From contig CAJLUP010000026.1 of NCBI GenBank assembly GCA_905209865.1, positions 1 through 18,428 on the forward strand: a stretch of 18,428 nt of DNA. Reading direction: 5' to 3'. Made by a program: the position numbers and the translations under genes. Under the pieces are notes generated by a model. The model ran no database searches. It was not told the DNA's origin and saw only the letters and a list, made by a program, of their open reading frames with translations. Source of the stretch: an uncultured Lachnospiraceae bacterium. Lineage in GTDB: Bacteria > Bacillota > Clostridia > Lachnospirales > Lachnospiraceae. Shown one piece after another: positions 7,052 to 14,604 of the stretch; position 1 is the first letter of the stretch; each line of letters starts with the position of its first letter.

Positions 7052-8485
7052 ATGAGCAATGATCGTTATGTAAGTCCCCTTTCCGAGCGTTATGCGAGCA
7101 GGGAGATGCAGTATATTTTTTCCCCGGACAAGAAGTTCCGTACATGGAGAAGACTTTGGATTGCGCTTGCAGAGACAGAGAAAGAACTGGGACTCAATAT
7201 TACGGACGAGCAGATAGAAGAATTAAAAAGCCATGCGGACGACATTAATTATGATGTGGCAAAGGAACGGGAAAAAATCGTACGTCACGACGTAATGTCC
7301 CATGTGTATGCATATGGCGTACAGTGTCCGAAAGCGAAAGGAATCATTCATCTCGGAGCGACATCCTGCTATGTCGGAGATAATACAGATATTATCGTAA
7401 TGTCTGAAGCGTTAAAACTCGTGCGGAAAAAATTAGTTAATGTAATTGCAGAACTGGCAAAATTTGCAGAAGAGCAGAAAAGTCAGCCAACGCTTGCATT
7501 TACGCATTTCCAACCGGCACAGCCGACGACGGTTGGAAAGAGAGCAACACTTTGGATGCAGGAATTTGAGATGGATCTGGAAGACTTGGATTATGTGCTT
7601 GGAAGTTTAAAACTTCTCGGATCTAAGGGAACAACGGGAACACAGGCCAGCTTTTTGGAACTGTTTGACGGGGATCAGGAAACAATCGATAAGATTGATC
7701 CGATGATCGCGGAAAAGATGGGATTTCAGGCATGTTATCCTGTTTCAGGTCAGACTTATTCAAGAAAGGTGGATACAAGGGTATTGAATGTGCTGGCGGG
7801 AATTGCCGCAAGTGCGCATAAATTTTCGAATGATATCCGTCTGCTTCAGCACTTAAAAGAAATTGAAGAGCCTTTTGAAAAGACACAGATCGGATCTTCG
7901 GCAATGGCATATAAGAGAAATCCGATGAGAAGTGAACGTATTGCATCTCTGTCAAGATATGTGATGATCGATGCCCTGAATCCGGCGATCACATCTGCAA
8001 CGCAGTGGTTTGAAAGAACATTGGATGATTCGGCGAATAAACGGCTCAGCGTACCGGAGGGATTCCTTGCAATCGACGGAATTCTTGACCTGTGTCTGAA
8101 TGTTGTCGATGGACTTGTTGTTTATCCGAAGGTAATTGAGAAACGTTTGATGTCTGAACTTCCGTTTATGGCAACGGAAAATATTATGATGGATGCGGTG
8201 AAAGCCGGCGGAGACCGCCAGGAACTTCATGAACGCATCAGAGAACTTTCCATGGAAGCCGGAAAGAATGTGAAAGAGAATGGTCTTGATAATAATCTTT
8301 TGGAATTGATCGCTGAAGATCCGGCGTTTAATATGAGCTTGGAAGACCTGAAAAAGACGATGGATCCGGCAAAATATGTAGGACGTGCAAAAGAGCAGGT
8401 AGAGGCATATCTGAAGAATGTAATCCATCCGCTTTTGAAAGAAAATGAGAAAGAACTCGGTCTGAAGGCGGAGATTAATGTCTAA
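7052..8485 (+). CDS. purB: Adenylosuccinate lyase
   Basis: Cleaves SAICAR to AICAR and adenylosuccinate to AMP, releasing fumarate each time. It has 477 residues, with start ATG 7052 after AAGGAG (about 7036-7041). Fumarase/aspartase-superfamily motifs: TSCYVGDNTD (104-113), HFQPAQPTTVGKR (152-164) with catalytic His152, and signature loop GSSAMAYKRNPMRSE (281-295) with the catalytic Ser. RHDVMSHV (78-85) holds another active-site His. It is longer than the roughly 430-residue B. subtilis type. From memory it matches the animal enzyme closely over its whole length (for example QWFERTLDDSAN and LPFMATENI). A strong terminator follows. Confidence 0.96.
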   Translation: MSNDRYVSPLSERYASREMQYIFSPDKKFRTWRRLWIALAETEKELGLNITDEQIEELKSHADDINYDVAKEREKIVRHDVMSHVYAYGVQCPKAKGIIHLGATSCYVGDNTDIIVMSEALKLVRKKLVNVIAELAKFAEEQKSQPTLAFTHFQPAQPTTVGKRATLWMQEFEMDLEDLDYVLGSLKLLGSKGTTGTQASFLELFDGDQETIDKIDPMIAEKMGFQACYPVSGQTYSRKVDTRVLNVLAGIAASAHKFSNDIRLLQHLKEIEEPFEKTQIGSSAMAYKRNPMRSERIASLSRYVMIDALNPAITSATQWFERTLDDSANKRLSVPEGFLAIDGILDLCLNVVDGLVVYPKVIEKRLMSELPFMATENIMMDAVKAGGDRQELHERIRELSMEAGKNVKENGLDNNLLELIAEDPAFNMSLEDLKKTMDPAKYVGRAKEQVEAYLKNVIHPLLKENEKELGLKAEINV

Positions 8486-8526
8486 GTGAAAGGATTTCTT
8501 TTAGAATACGTTATATGAAATGTGCT

Positions 8527-8565
8527 AAGGAGTGTTGCAAGGGATTGCGGCATTCCTTTTTCTTT
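8527..8565 (+). terminator. Strong intrinsic terminator after purB
   Basis: AAGGAGTGTTGCAA (8527-8540), loop GGGA, and TTGCGGCATTCCTT (8545-8558) form a 14-bp RNA stem containing three G-U pairs, followed by a T-rich tail TTTCTTT. It lies 41 bp after the purB stop and is the best intrinsic terminator on the plus strand of this window. Confidence 0.88.
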
Positions 8566-8630
8566 GGTATTTTATCATAATGAGTACTGGAAATATTTTC
8601 CAAAGAAAATGAATGAGAGGATATGAGAAG

Positions 8631-9614
8631 ATGGAATATTGTGGTGTGTTTTACGGGGCAGGATCTTTGCCGTCAATGTATTGCAAGGTCAGAAATTTAT
8701 TTTTTGTATTTTTGACAGCAGTACTTCTGCCGGCAGGGATGATGGTATATGGAGTCGGAACGGCAGGAGTAGGAGTTCCTGTCACTCAAAGTGATACGGC
8801 AAGAGAAATAGCTGTTGCAGAAAAGATAGTGGAAACAGGAAGAACAGGAGATGTTTTACTTCGGACGGCTGAAATTTTGCTTCCGGCAGACACTCCTTTT
8901 TCGGTTTTGCAGTCTTCCAAGGTATCGGCTGATTACAGCACGGTTGCCTCGGATCGATTGCTTGTTTCGGATGAAAGAGGCAGTTCCCTTTCTTTGACTG
9001 AAGAAACCGGTATGGCGGATAGGATGTCTGCCGAGGTGATTTTGCCTGATGATTCTGTGATCCATGAAGAAGATGAGGAAATCCTTTTGGCAGAGGGAAC
9101 TGTGACAGGCAATTCGCCGTCTGAGAAAGAATCGTTCGGCAATCAAACGGTGGTCGGAGACGGTTTTCTTGTTGACGAATCCGGGATGATCTGCGGGATT
9201 TCGGATTCAGCGGTTGTTTCTGAAGATGGATATTTGACGATTCCTTCTAAAGGATGCAAAGGGATTGCAGCAGGAGCGTTTTCTTCCTGCAAAAGTGAGG
9301 TTACGGAGATTTATATTCCGGCAAATATTACGGAGATCGAAACCGGGGCATTCGCCGGATTGCCTTCCCTTGGCTGGATTGAGATGGAAACATCAGCAGG
9401 ATATTATACGGAAGACGGTGTCTTGTTTTCTGATGAAGGAACTTGTCTGCTGGCATTTCCACCGGCAAGGACAGGTAATTATAAAGTGCCTTCAGGCGTA
9501 ACGAAAATCGCAGAAGGAGCGTTTGATCATGCAGGGATCTCGGTTTTAGATGCTTCAAGCTGTTCGGCATTGGATGCGGGAAATCTGCCGGAATACATAG
9601 AATTAAGGCAGTGA
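8631..9614 (+). CDS. Secreted BspA-type leucine-rich repeat protein
   Basis: A 327-residue protein from ATG 8631, nine bases after GAGAGGA. In-frame ATGs at 8613 (before that site) and 8676 (MYCKVRNLFFVFL, a more standard signal peptide) are alternatives. A basic and hydrophobic signal lies at residues 19-45. Residues about 46-195 are low-complexity, rich in Ser, Thr, Glu and Val, like a linker. Residues about 200-310 hold BspA/LRR_5 repeats: GIAAGAFSSC, EIYIPANITEIETGAFAGLP, KVPSGVTKIAEGAFDHAG. There is no LPXTG motif and no clear membrane anchor at the C-terminus. Such proteins are usually exposed or secreted and bind host or bacterial ligands; the ligand here is unknown. It is a single gene between terminator 8527-8565 and the gltX promoter, with no clear promoter of its own seen. 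Confidence 0.75.
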   Translation: MEYCGVFYGAGSLPSMYCKVRNLFFVFLTAVLLPAGMMVYGVGTAGVGVPVTQSDTAREIAVAEKIVETGRTGDVLLRTAEILLPADTPFSVLQSSKVSADYSTVASDRLLVSDERGSSLSLTEETGMADRMSAEVILPDDSVIHEEDEEILLAEGTVTGNSPSEKESFGNQTVVGDGFLVDESGMICGISDSAVVSEDGYLTIPSKGCKGIAAGAFSSCKSEVTEIYIPANITEIETGAFAGLPSLGWIEMETSAGYYTEDGVLFSDEGTCLLAFPPARTGNYKVPSGVTKIAEGAFDHAGISVLDASSCSALDAGNLPEYIELRQ

Positions 9615-9633
9615 AAAGAAAGTGTGCATTGTC

Positions 9634-9662
9634 TTGAACATTTTCCTGAGTTGTTTTATAAT
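9634..9662 (+). promoter_or_regulatory. Sigma-A promoter of gltX
   Basis: TTGAAC (9634-9639), a 17-base spacer and a perfect TATAAT (9657-9662). The start is expected near 9669, with a leader of about 110 bases. I see no T-box specifier structure or GGTGG-type antiterminator in the leader, unlike many Firmicutes aminoacyl-tRNA synthetase genes. Confidence 0.72.
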
Positions 9663-9779
9663 GTTGCGTGGAAGTTTTATGCGGAAGACAATGGAAATTA
9701 AAAAATAAGGATGTTGAAGATACGTTTCAAAGAGCGGCCGCACAGAGCAGGAAAATAGAAATAGAAGTGGAGAAAAAAC

Positions 9780-11255
9780 ATGGGAAATAAAGTAAGAACA
9801 AGATTTGCGCCCAGTCCGACTGGAAGAATGCATGTGGGAAATTTAAGAACAGCGTTGTATGCCTATCTGATCGCAAAGCATGAAGGAGGAGATTTTATTC
9901 TCCGGGTGGAAGATACAGACCAGGAGCGTTTCGTGGAAGGCGCTCTTGATATCATATACAGAACAATGGAAAAGACGGGGCTTCTTCATGACGAAGGACC
10001 GGATAAAGACGGAGGAGTCGGACCGTATGTTCAAAGTGAAAGACAGGCGTCCGGACTTTATTTGGATTATGCAAAGCAGCTTGTAGAGCAGGGAGACGCT
10101 TATTACTGTTTCTGTGATAAAGAACGTCTTGAAAGTCTGAAAACATCGGTTTCTGACGATGGAACGGATATTGTTGTCTATGACAAGCATTGCCTTGGCC
10201 TTAGCAAAGAAGAAGTGGAGAAGAATCTTGCGGAAGGAAAACCGTGGGTGATCCGTCTGAACGTTCCGAATGAGGGTGAGACAACATTCCACGATGAGAT
10301 CTATGGGGACATTACAGTGCCGAATAATGAGCTGGATGATATGATCCTGATCAAATCTGATGGATTTCCGACTTATAATTTTGCGAATGTGATCGATGAT
10401 CATCTGATGGGAATCACTCATGTCGTGCGTGGAAACGAGTACCTTTCTTCTGCACCGAAATACAATCGCCTCTATGAAGCGTTTGGATGGGAAATACCGG
10501 TTTATGTACACTGCCCGTTGATTACGGATGAGAATCACAAAAAATTGAGTAAAAGATGCGGACATTCTTCTTATGAGGACTTGATCGATCAAGGATTTGT
10601 GTCCGAAGCAGTTGTAAATTATGTGGCGCTTCTTGGATGGTGTCCGTCTGATAACAGAGAGATTTTTTCTTTGGAAGAATTGGTAGAAGCGTTTGATTAT
10701 CGTCATATGAGCAAATCACCTGCTGTATTTGATACAGTGAAACTGAAATGGATGAACGGCGAATATTTGAAAGCGATGGATTTTGACAGATTTTATGAGT
10801 TGGCAGAGCCGTATCTGAAAAAGACGGTTACGAAAGATTATGATCTGAAGAAGATTGCAGCGCTTGTAAAAACAAGAATAGAGATCCTTCCGGATATTTG
10901 TGAGCAGATTGATTTCTTTGAGGAAGTTCCCGAGTATGATAACGAGTTATACAGACATAAGAAGATGAAAACGGATCCAGAGAAAGGACTTGTTCTTTTA
11001 CAGGAAGTGCTTCCGGTTCTCGAAGCGCAGGAAGTGTTTGACAATGACTCTTTGTTTGAGACATTGAAAGCATTTGCAGGTGAGAAAGAATATAAGATCG
11101 GTTATGTGATGTGGCCTTTGCGCACTGCTGTGTCAGGAAAACAAAATACGCCCGGAGGCGCGACAGAACTGATGGAAGTGCTTGGAAAGGAAGAATCTCT
11201 TCGCAGAATCCGCGCCGGAATTGAGAAGCTTGGCGCCGCTGTACAGGCAGAATAA
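9780..11255 (+). CDS. gltX: Glutamyl-tRNA synthetase
   Basis: Charges tRNA-Glu with glutamate; in most Firmicutes without GlnRS it also misacylates tRNA-Gln for GatCAB, but this cannot be decided from this window. It has 491 residues with ATG 9780, seven bases after GGAG (9769-9772). Class I signatures: FAPSPTGRMHVGNLRTALYA, where the HIGH motif reads HVGN (18-21), and KLSKR (255-259) as the KMSKS loop. Cys110, Cys112 and Cys138 (YCFCDK and KHCLG) fit a zinc-binding insertion. RGNEYLSSAPKYNRLYEAFG is the conserved Glu/tRNA-site region. The helicase gene starts 22 bp after the stop, so they are probably co-transcribed. Confidence 0.96.
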   Translation: MGNKVRTRFAPSPTGRMHVGNLRTALYAYLIAKHEGGDFILRVEDTDQERFVEGALDIIYRTMEKTGLLHDEGPDKDGGVGPYVQSERQASGLYLDYAKQLVEQGDAYYCFCDKERLESLKTSVSDDGTDIVVYDKHCLGLSKEEVEKNLAEGKPWVIRLNVPNEGETTFHDEIYGDITVPNNELDDMILIKSDGFPTYNFANVIDDHLMGITHVVRGNEYLSSAPKYNRLYEAFGWEIPVYVHCPLITDENHKKLSKRCGHSSYEDLIDQGFVSEAVVNYVALLGWCPSDNREIFSLEELVEAFDYRHMSKSPAVFDTVKLKWMNGEYLKAMDFDRFYELAEPYLKKTVTKDYDLKKIAALVKTRIEILPDICEQIDFFEEVPEYDNELYRHKKMKTDPEKGLVLLQEVLPVLEAQEVFDNDSLFETLKAFAGEKEYKIGYVMWPLRTAVSGKQNTPGGATELMEVLGKEESLRRIRAGIEKLGAAVQAE

Positions 11256-11277
11256 AGAGTGACCGAAGAGGAGACTG

Positions 11278-13104
11278 ATGGGGTTTAATAAGGCACAAAG
11301 TGAAGCGATCGAGCATGGAAGGGGACCGTGTCTGGTATTGGCAGGGCCCCGGTCAGGGAAGACGCTGACGATTGTAAACAGAATCAAATATTTGATTGAA
11401 AAACATAAAGTAAGACCGGAAGAAATTCTGGTCGTTACTTTTACCCGTTTTGCAGCGGCTGAGATGAAATCCCGGCTGTGTAAATTAATGGGCAGGTCAG
11501 ATGTTCCGGTTACTGCCGGAACGTTTCATGGTATTTATTATGGGATTTTAAAGTGGGCATATCGGCTTGGACCGGATAATATTTTATCAGAAGAAGAAAA
11601 ATATCGTATTCTTCGCAGCGTATCGCAAGAATGTGAAAGTGAAGTACTGGAAGAGGAAGATTTCCTTCGCGATATTGCAGAAGAGATCGGACTTGTGAAA
11701 AATAACGGATTGAAAGTAGAACAGTTTGTTTCTAAAAAGTGCAGACAGGACACGTTTCGTGAGCTGTATGCGAAATACGAAGCAAAGAGGAAGTCTCTCA
11801 GGAAACTGGATTTTGACGATATGCTCACAGTATGTAAAGAATTATTTGAAAGACATCCGGAAGTACTGGCGCAGTGGCAGACGAAATTTAAGTATATATT
11901 AATCGATGAGTTTCAAGATATTAATCGGGTTCAGTATGATGTGATCAGGATGCTGGCTCTTCCGGAAAATAATCTTTTTGCGGTTGGGGATGACGATCAG
12001 GCGATTTACGGTTTCCGGGGAGCTGATTCAGAATTTATGTTTCGATTTTCAACAGATTACCCGCAGGCAAAAAGAATTTTGTTGAATGTGAATTACCGGT
12101 CTTCCGGTAATATTGTCAGAAATTCGATGAAAGTGATCGGGCATAATGAAAAGCGGTTTGAGAAAACATTTCAGCCGGTAAAAGACAAGGGAAGCTGTGT
12201 TCATGTTCAGGAAGTAAAAGACCCGAATGAAGAGGCGCAGTATATTGCTGATGAGGTCGAAAAGCGTGCGGCAGAAGGGATTCCTTATGAAGACATGGCG
12301 GTCTTATTTCGGATTCATACAGATGCTCGTCCTGTGGCAGAAGAGTTTTTAGAACGAAAGATTCCTTTACAGATGAAAGAAAGGCTTCCGAATCTGTATG
12401 ACCATTTTATAGCGAAGGATATATGTGCATATTTCCGATTGGCTTTGGGGAATATGGAGCGGAACGATCTTTTACAGATTATGAACCGTCCGAAACGGTA
12501 TCTTGGCAGGGACAGTGTTGGATCAGGCACCCCTTCTTTTGAGGAAATGAGAAAATTCTACTGTGATAAAGAATGGATGCTGGATCGGATTGACCAGTTG
12601 GAATGGGATATTAAGATGCTGCGCAAGACAGCGCCTTATGCCGGAATCAATTACATACGAAAACGGATCGGATATGATGATTTTTTAAAAGATTATGCGT
12701 TTGCGAGGAAGGTAGACCGCGCAGACCTTAATGAAGTGCTGGCGGAGCTGGAAGAGGCGGCGCGTCCTTTCGCAACGATAGAAGAGTGGTTCCGCCATAT
12801 AGAAGAATATACGCGGATGCTGCAGTTAAAAGCAAAGCGGCGGCAGGAAGATAAAGAAGGCGTTCGTCTTATGACGCTGCATTCTGCAAAAGGGCTTGAG
12901 TTTGATACCGTATTTCTGGTAGAAGCAAATGAAGGAAAAATGCCGTATAAGAAAGCGAAAACGGAGGCAGAGACAGAAGAAGAGAGAAGATTGTTTTATG
13001 TAGGGATGACAAGGGCGAAGGAAGTTCTGAAAGTATCTTATGTGAAAACAAAAAACGGGAAAGAGACAAGTCCTTCCCGTTTTGTAGATGAATTATTAGA
13101 ATAA
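11278..13104 (+). CDS. UvrD/PcrA-like ATP-dependent DNA helicase, compact
   Basis: A superfamily 1A 3'-5' helicase of 608 residues, shorter than the roughly 720 of PcrA/UvrD. ATG 11278 follows AGAGGAG closely. Motifs: Walker A AGPRSGKT (22-29), Ia VVTFTRFAAAEM (52-63), II YILIDEFQD (206-214), III AVGDDDQAIYGFRGAD (235-250), IV LNVNYRSS, V LMTLHSAKGLEFDTVFLVEA (about 530-549), VI RLFYVGMTRAKE (about 570-581). The Walker A residue usually Gly (AGAGSGKT) is Arg, but the Lys and Thr are intact, so ATP use is likely. It lacks the long C-terminal extension that PcrA uses to bind RNA polymerase. It lies 22 bp after gltX, and its last codons contain a hairpin (13052-13083). A repair role is a family-level inference. 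Confidence 0.88.
   Translation: MGFNKAQSEAIEHGRGPCLVLAGPRSGKTLTIVNRIKYLIEKHKVRPEEILVVTFTRFAAAEMKSRLCKLMGRSDVPVTAGTFHGIYYGILKWAYRLGPDNILSEEEKYRILRSVSQECESEVLEEEDFLRDIAEEIGLVKNNGLKVEQFVSKKCRQDTFRELYAKYEAKRKSLRKLDFDDMLTVCKELFERHPEVLAQWQTKFKYILIDEFQDINRVQYDVIRMLALPENNLFAVGDDDQAIYGFRGADSEFMFRFSTDYPQAKRILLNVNYRSSGNIVRNSMKVIGHNEKRFEKTFQPVKDKGSCVHVQEVKDPNEEAQYIADEVEKRAAEGIPYEDMAVLFRIHTDARPVAEEFLERKIPLQMKERLPNLYDHFIAKDICAYFRLALGNMERNDLLQIMNRPKRYLGRDSVGSGTPSFEEMRKFYCDKEWMLDRIDQLEWDIKMLRKTAPYAGINYIRKRIGYDDFLKDYAFARKVDRADLNEVLAELEEAARPFATIEEWFRHIEEYTRMLQLKAKRRQEDKEGVRLMTLHSAKGLEFDTVFLVEANEGKMPYKKAKTEAETEEERRLFYVGMTRAKEVLKVSYVKTKNGKETSPSRFVDELLE
13052..13083. terminator. Bidirectional terminator inside the helicase 3' end
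   Basis: AAAACGGGAA (13052-13061) and TTCCCGTTTT (13074-13083) form a perfect 10-bp inverted repeat, with GAC/GTC able to pair inside the loop. On the minus strand the stem runs into a TTTTTTGTTTT tail, a good intrinsic terminator for the DUF1292 gene, which ends 53 bp before it. On the plus strand the tail is TTTTG, inside the helicase gene, about 20 bases before its stop. The bases encode the helicase residues NGKETSPSRF. Confidence 0.65.
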
Positions 13105-13135
13105 TTATAAGAGCGGGAAAACGTCAGACAAAAGA

Positions 13136-13444
13136 TCAGTCTTCAAGTTCGTCCAGATCTACGTCTGCGAAGTCCGCTTCCTCCATTAATTCGTTGAATG
13201 CATTTGATACACGTTCAAATTCATCATCATCTTCGATGTTTTCCAAATCCGGCTCAGCATCTTCGCCATTGTCGATAAAGCGATAGAGGAATACCTGTCC
13301 GTCGTCATTGTCTCCGTTTTCATCAAGAGGAAGCAGGGCGATGTACTCTCTTTCCTCTGCTTCAAAAATGGAAAGAACGGCACATTCCAGTTCTTCGTCA
13401 TTTTCAAGTGTCAGTGTAACTGTGATTGCTTCGTTTTCATTCAT
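13136..13444 (-). CDS. DUF1292 family protein
   Basis: A 102-residue, strongly acidic protein. The start is ATG at 13444-13442, preceded on the minus strand by AAGGAG seven bases upstream; longer in-frame versions add an implausible N-terminus. The order AITVTLTLENDEELECAVLSIFEAEEREYIALLPLD then GQVFLYRF matches the DUF1292 (YrzB-like) fold: two short beta segments, then an acidic tail of about 45 residues. Its function is unknown. In many Firmicutes it sits near ruvX and mltG, but not here. It converges on the helicase gene and its likely terminator lies inside that gene. A promoter on the minus strand upstream is plausible (TTGCTT-N17-TACCAT) but weak. Confidence 0.88.
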   Translation of the reverse strand: MNENEAITVTLTLENDEELECAVLSIFEAEEREYIALLPLDENGDNDDGQVFLYRFIDNGEDAEPDLENIEDDDEFERVSNAFNELMEEADFADVDLDELED

Positions 13445-13530
13445 ATGTCTTTCTCCTTTATCTGCACATTGTGTATTTGATAAGATGGTATCAGAAAGCA
13501 GGGGAAAAAGCAAGAAGCAACGTGAGTCTA

Positions 13531-13558
13531 TTGACATTCCTTTGAAACAGCGTAGAAT
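13531..13558 (+). promoter_or_regulatory. Sigma-A promoter of the sugar-binding lipoprotein operon
   Basis: TTGACA (13531-13536), a 16-base spacer and TAGAAT (13553-13558). The start is expected near 13565, about 35 bases before the lipoprotein ATG. It lies in the divergent region shared with the DUF1292 gene. Confidence 0.7.
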
Positions 13559-13599
13559 AAAATAAGAATAGAAAACCTATACGGTAAAGAGGAGACGAC

Positions 13600-14589
13600 A
13601 TGAGAAAAAGAGTAGTTGAATTTATTTTGCTGACGGTGCTTGCCGTTATTTTTTTATCGGGCTGTAAAAAGAATGTAGGTACACCTGAAGATAATCCGGT
13701 TGTGGAAGAGGAGGAAGAGGCTTCTGAACCGGAAGCAAATTATCTGTATGGATATAGCTGCGCAGATCTGACAGATCCGTTTTATGCGGCGCTGCGGGAT
13801 GCAGTCGGAGCGCAGGTTGAGCAGAGAAAAGGCCAGCTCCTCGTTAGAGATGCGGCGAATGATCCGGCAAAGCAGAATGTGCAGCTTGTGGAAATGATCG
13901 ATAAAGGGGTAGATCTTGTCTTTTTGACAGCGGCAGATCCCACTGCTGTAACACCGGCTTTGGAAGCGTTGGATGAGGCGGATATTCCGGTTGTTTTGCT
14001 GGAAACACAGATAGAAGAACGGGATCTGACAAAGGCGATGCTTTGTTCGGATAATTATAATGCGGGAAAGGTTTGCGGAGAGAATTTGAAAGAAAGAATG
14101 CCGGAAGGCGGAAAACTGGTGATCGTGGAGAATAAAGAAGATAAAAGTTTAAGCGAAGGAGTTTCCGGCTTTGAGGAGAAGATTAAAAACGGCGGATTTG
14201 AAGTTGTGAAGCGGATTGACGGTACGAAAACCGAAGAGATGAAAACAGAATTGAGTCAGATATTGTCTTCAGAAGCAGGAACAGATGTGATTATGTGTGC
14301 GAACGATCAGATGGCAGAGGCTGTTCGGACTATGATGAAAGAGAGCGGAAGAAATAATATTCTGTTGTATAGTATCGGTGGTTCGCCTGCTGTGAAAGCA
14401 GCGCTTTTAGATTCGACAGCCGCTATTGCAGGAATTGGGGCACGTTCGCCGATTAATGAAGGGAAAATTGCGGTGAAGACAGCAGAGGCGATTTTAGATG
14501 ATGGATCTTATGAAGAAGAGGTCTTAGTGGAAACATTTTTTATTAATCGGGAAAATGTTGAGATATACGGAACAGACGGCTGGCAGTAG
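13600..14589 (+). CDS. RbsB-like sugar-binding lipoprotein, orphan
   Basis: A 329-residue periplasmic-binding-protein-like (Peripla_BP_4) lipoprotein. ATG 13600 follows GAGGAG with a short gap. The signal ends in lipobox FLSGC, with Cys22 lipidated; a Glu-rich linker follows to about residue 47. The mature domain shows the ribose/galactose-binding order: ADLTDPFYAALRDAVGAQVE, RDAANDPAKQNVQLVEMIDK, a GVDLVFLTAADPTAV strand, ADIPVVLLET, then CSDNYNAGKVCGENL and CANDQMAEAV in lobe two. There is no sugar ABC permease or ATPase in the window, so it either serves a transporter elsewhere or acts as a sensor. The next gene starts 15 bp after its stop. Confidence 0.87.
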   Translation: MRKRVVEFILLTVLAVIFLSGCKKNVGTPEDNPVVEEEEEASEPEANYLYGYSCADLTDPFYAALRDAVGAQVEQRKGQLLVRDAANDPAKQNVQLVEMIDKGVDLVFLTAADPTAVTPALEALDEADIPVVLLETQIEERDLTKAMLCSDNYNAGKVCGENLKERMPEGGKLVIVENKEDKSLSEGVSGFEEKIKNGGFEVVKRIDGTKTEEMKTELSQILSSEAGTDVIMCANDQMAEAVRTMMKESGRNNILLYSIGGSPAVKAALLDSTAAIAGIGARSPINEGKIAVKTAEAILDDGSYEEEVLVETFFINRENVEIYGTDGWQ

Positions 14590-14604
14590 GAAAGGAAACG
14601 GAAT

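Noticed and set aside
9735..9742. GCGGCCGC palindrome in the gltX leader.
   Set aside because: It is a short GC-rich palindrome with no further structure, probably chance.
9669..9779. The gltX leader, examined for a T-box.
   Set aside because: It is too short, with no specifier-stem pattern, no GGTGG-type antiterminator and no terminator hairpin.
13844..14032. Minus-strand open frames inside the lipoprotein gene, and similar antisense frames elsewhere in the window.
   Set aside because: They are shadows of well-supported plus-strand genes, without ribosome sites or recognisable motifs.
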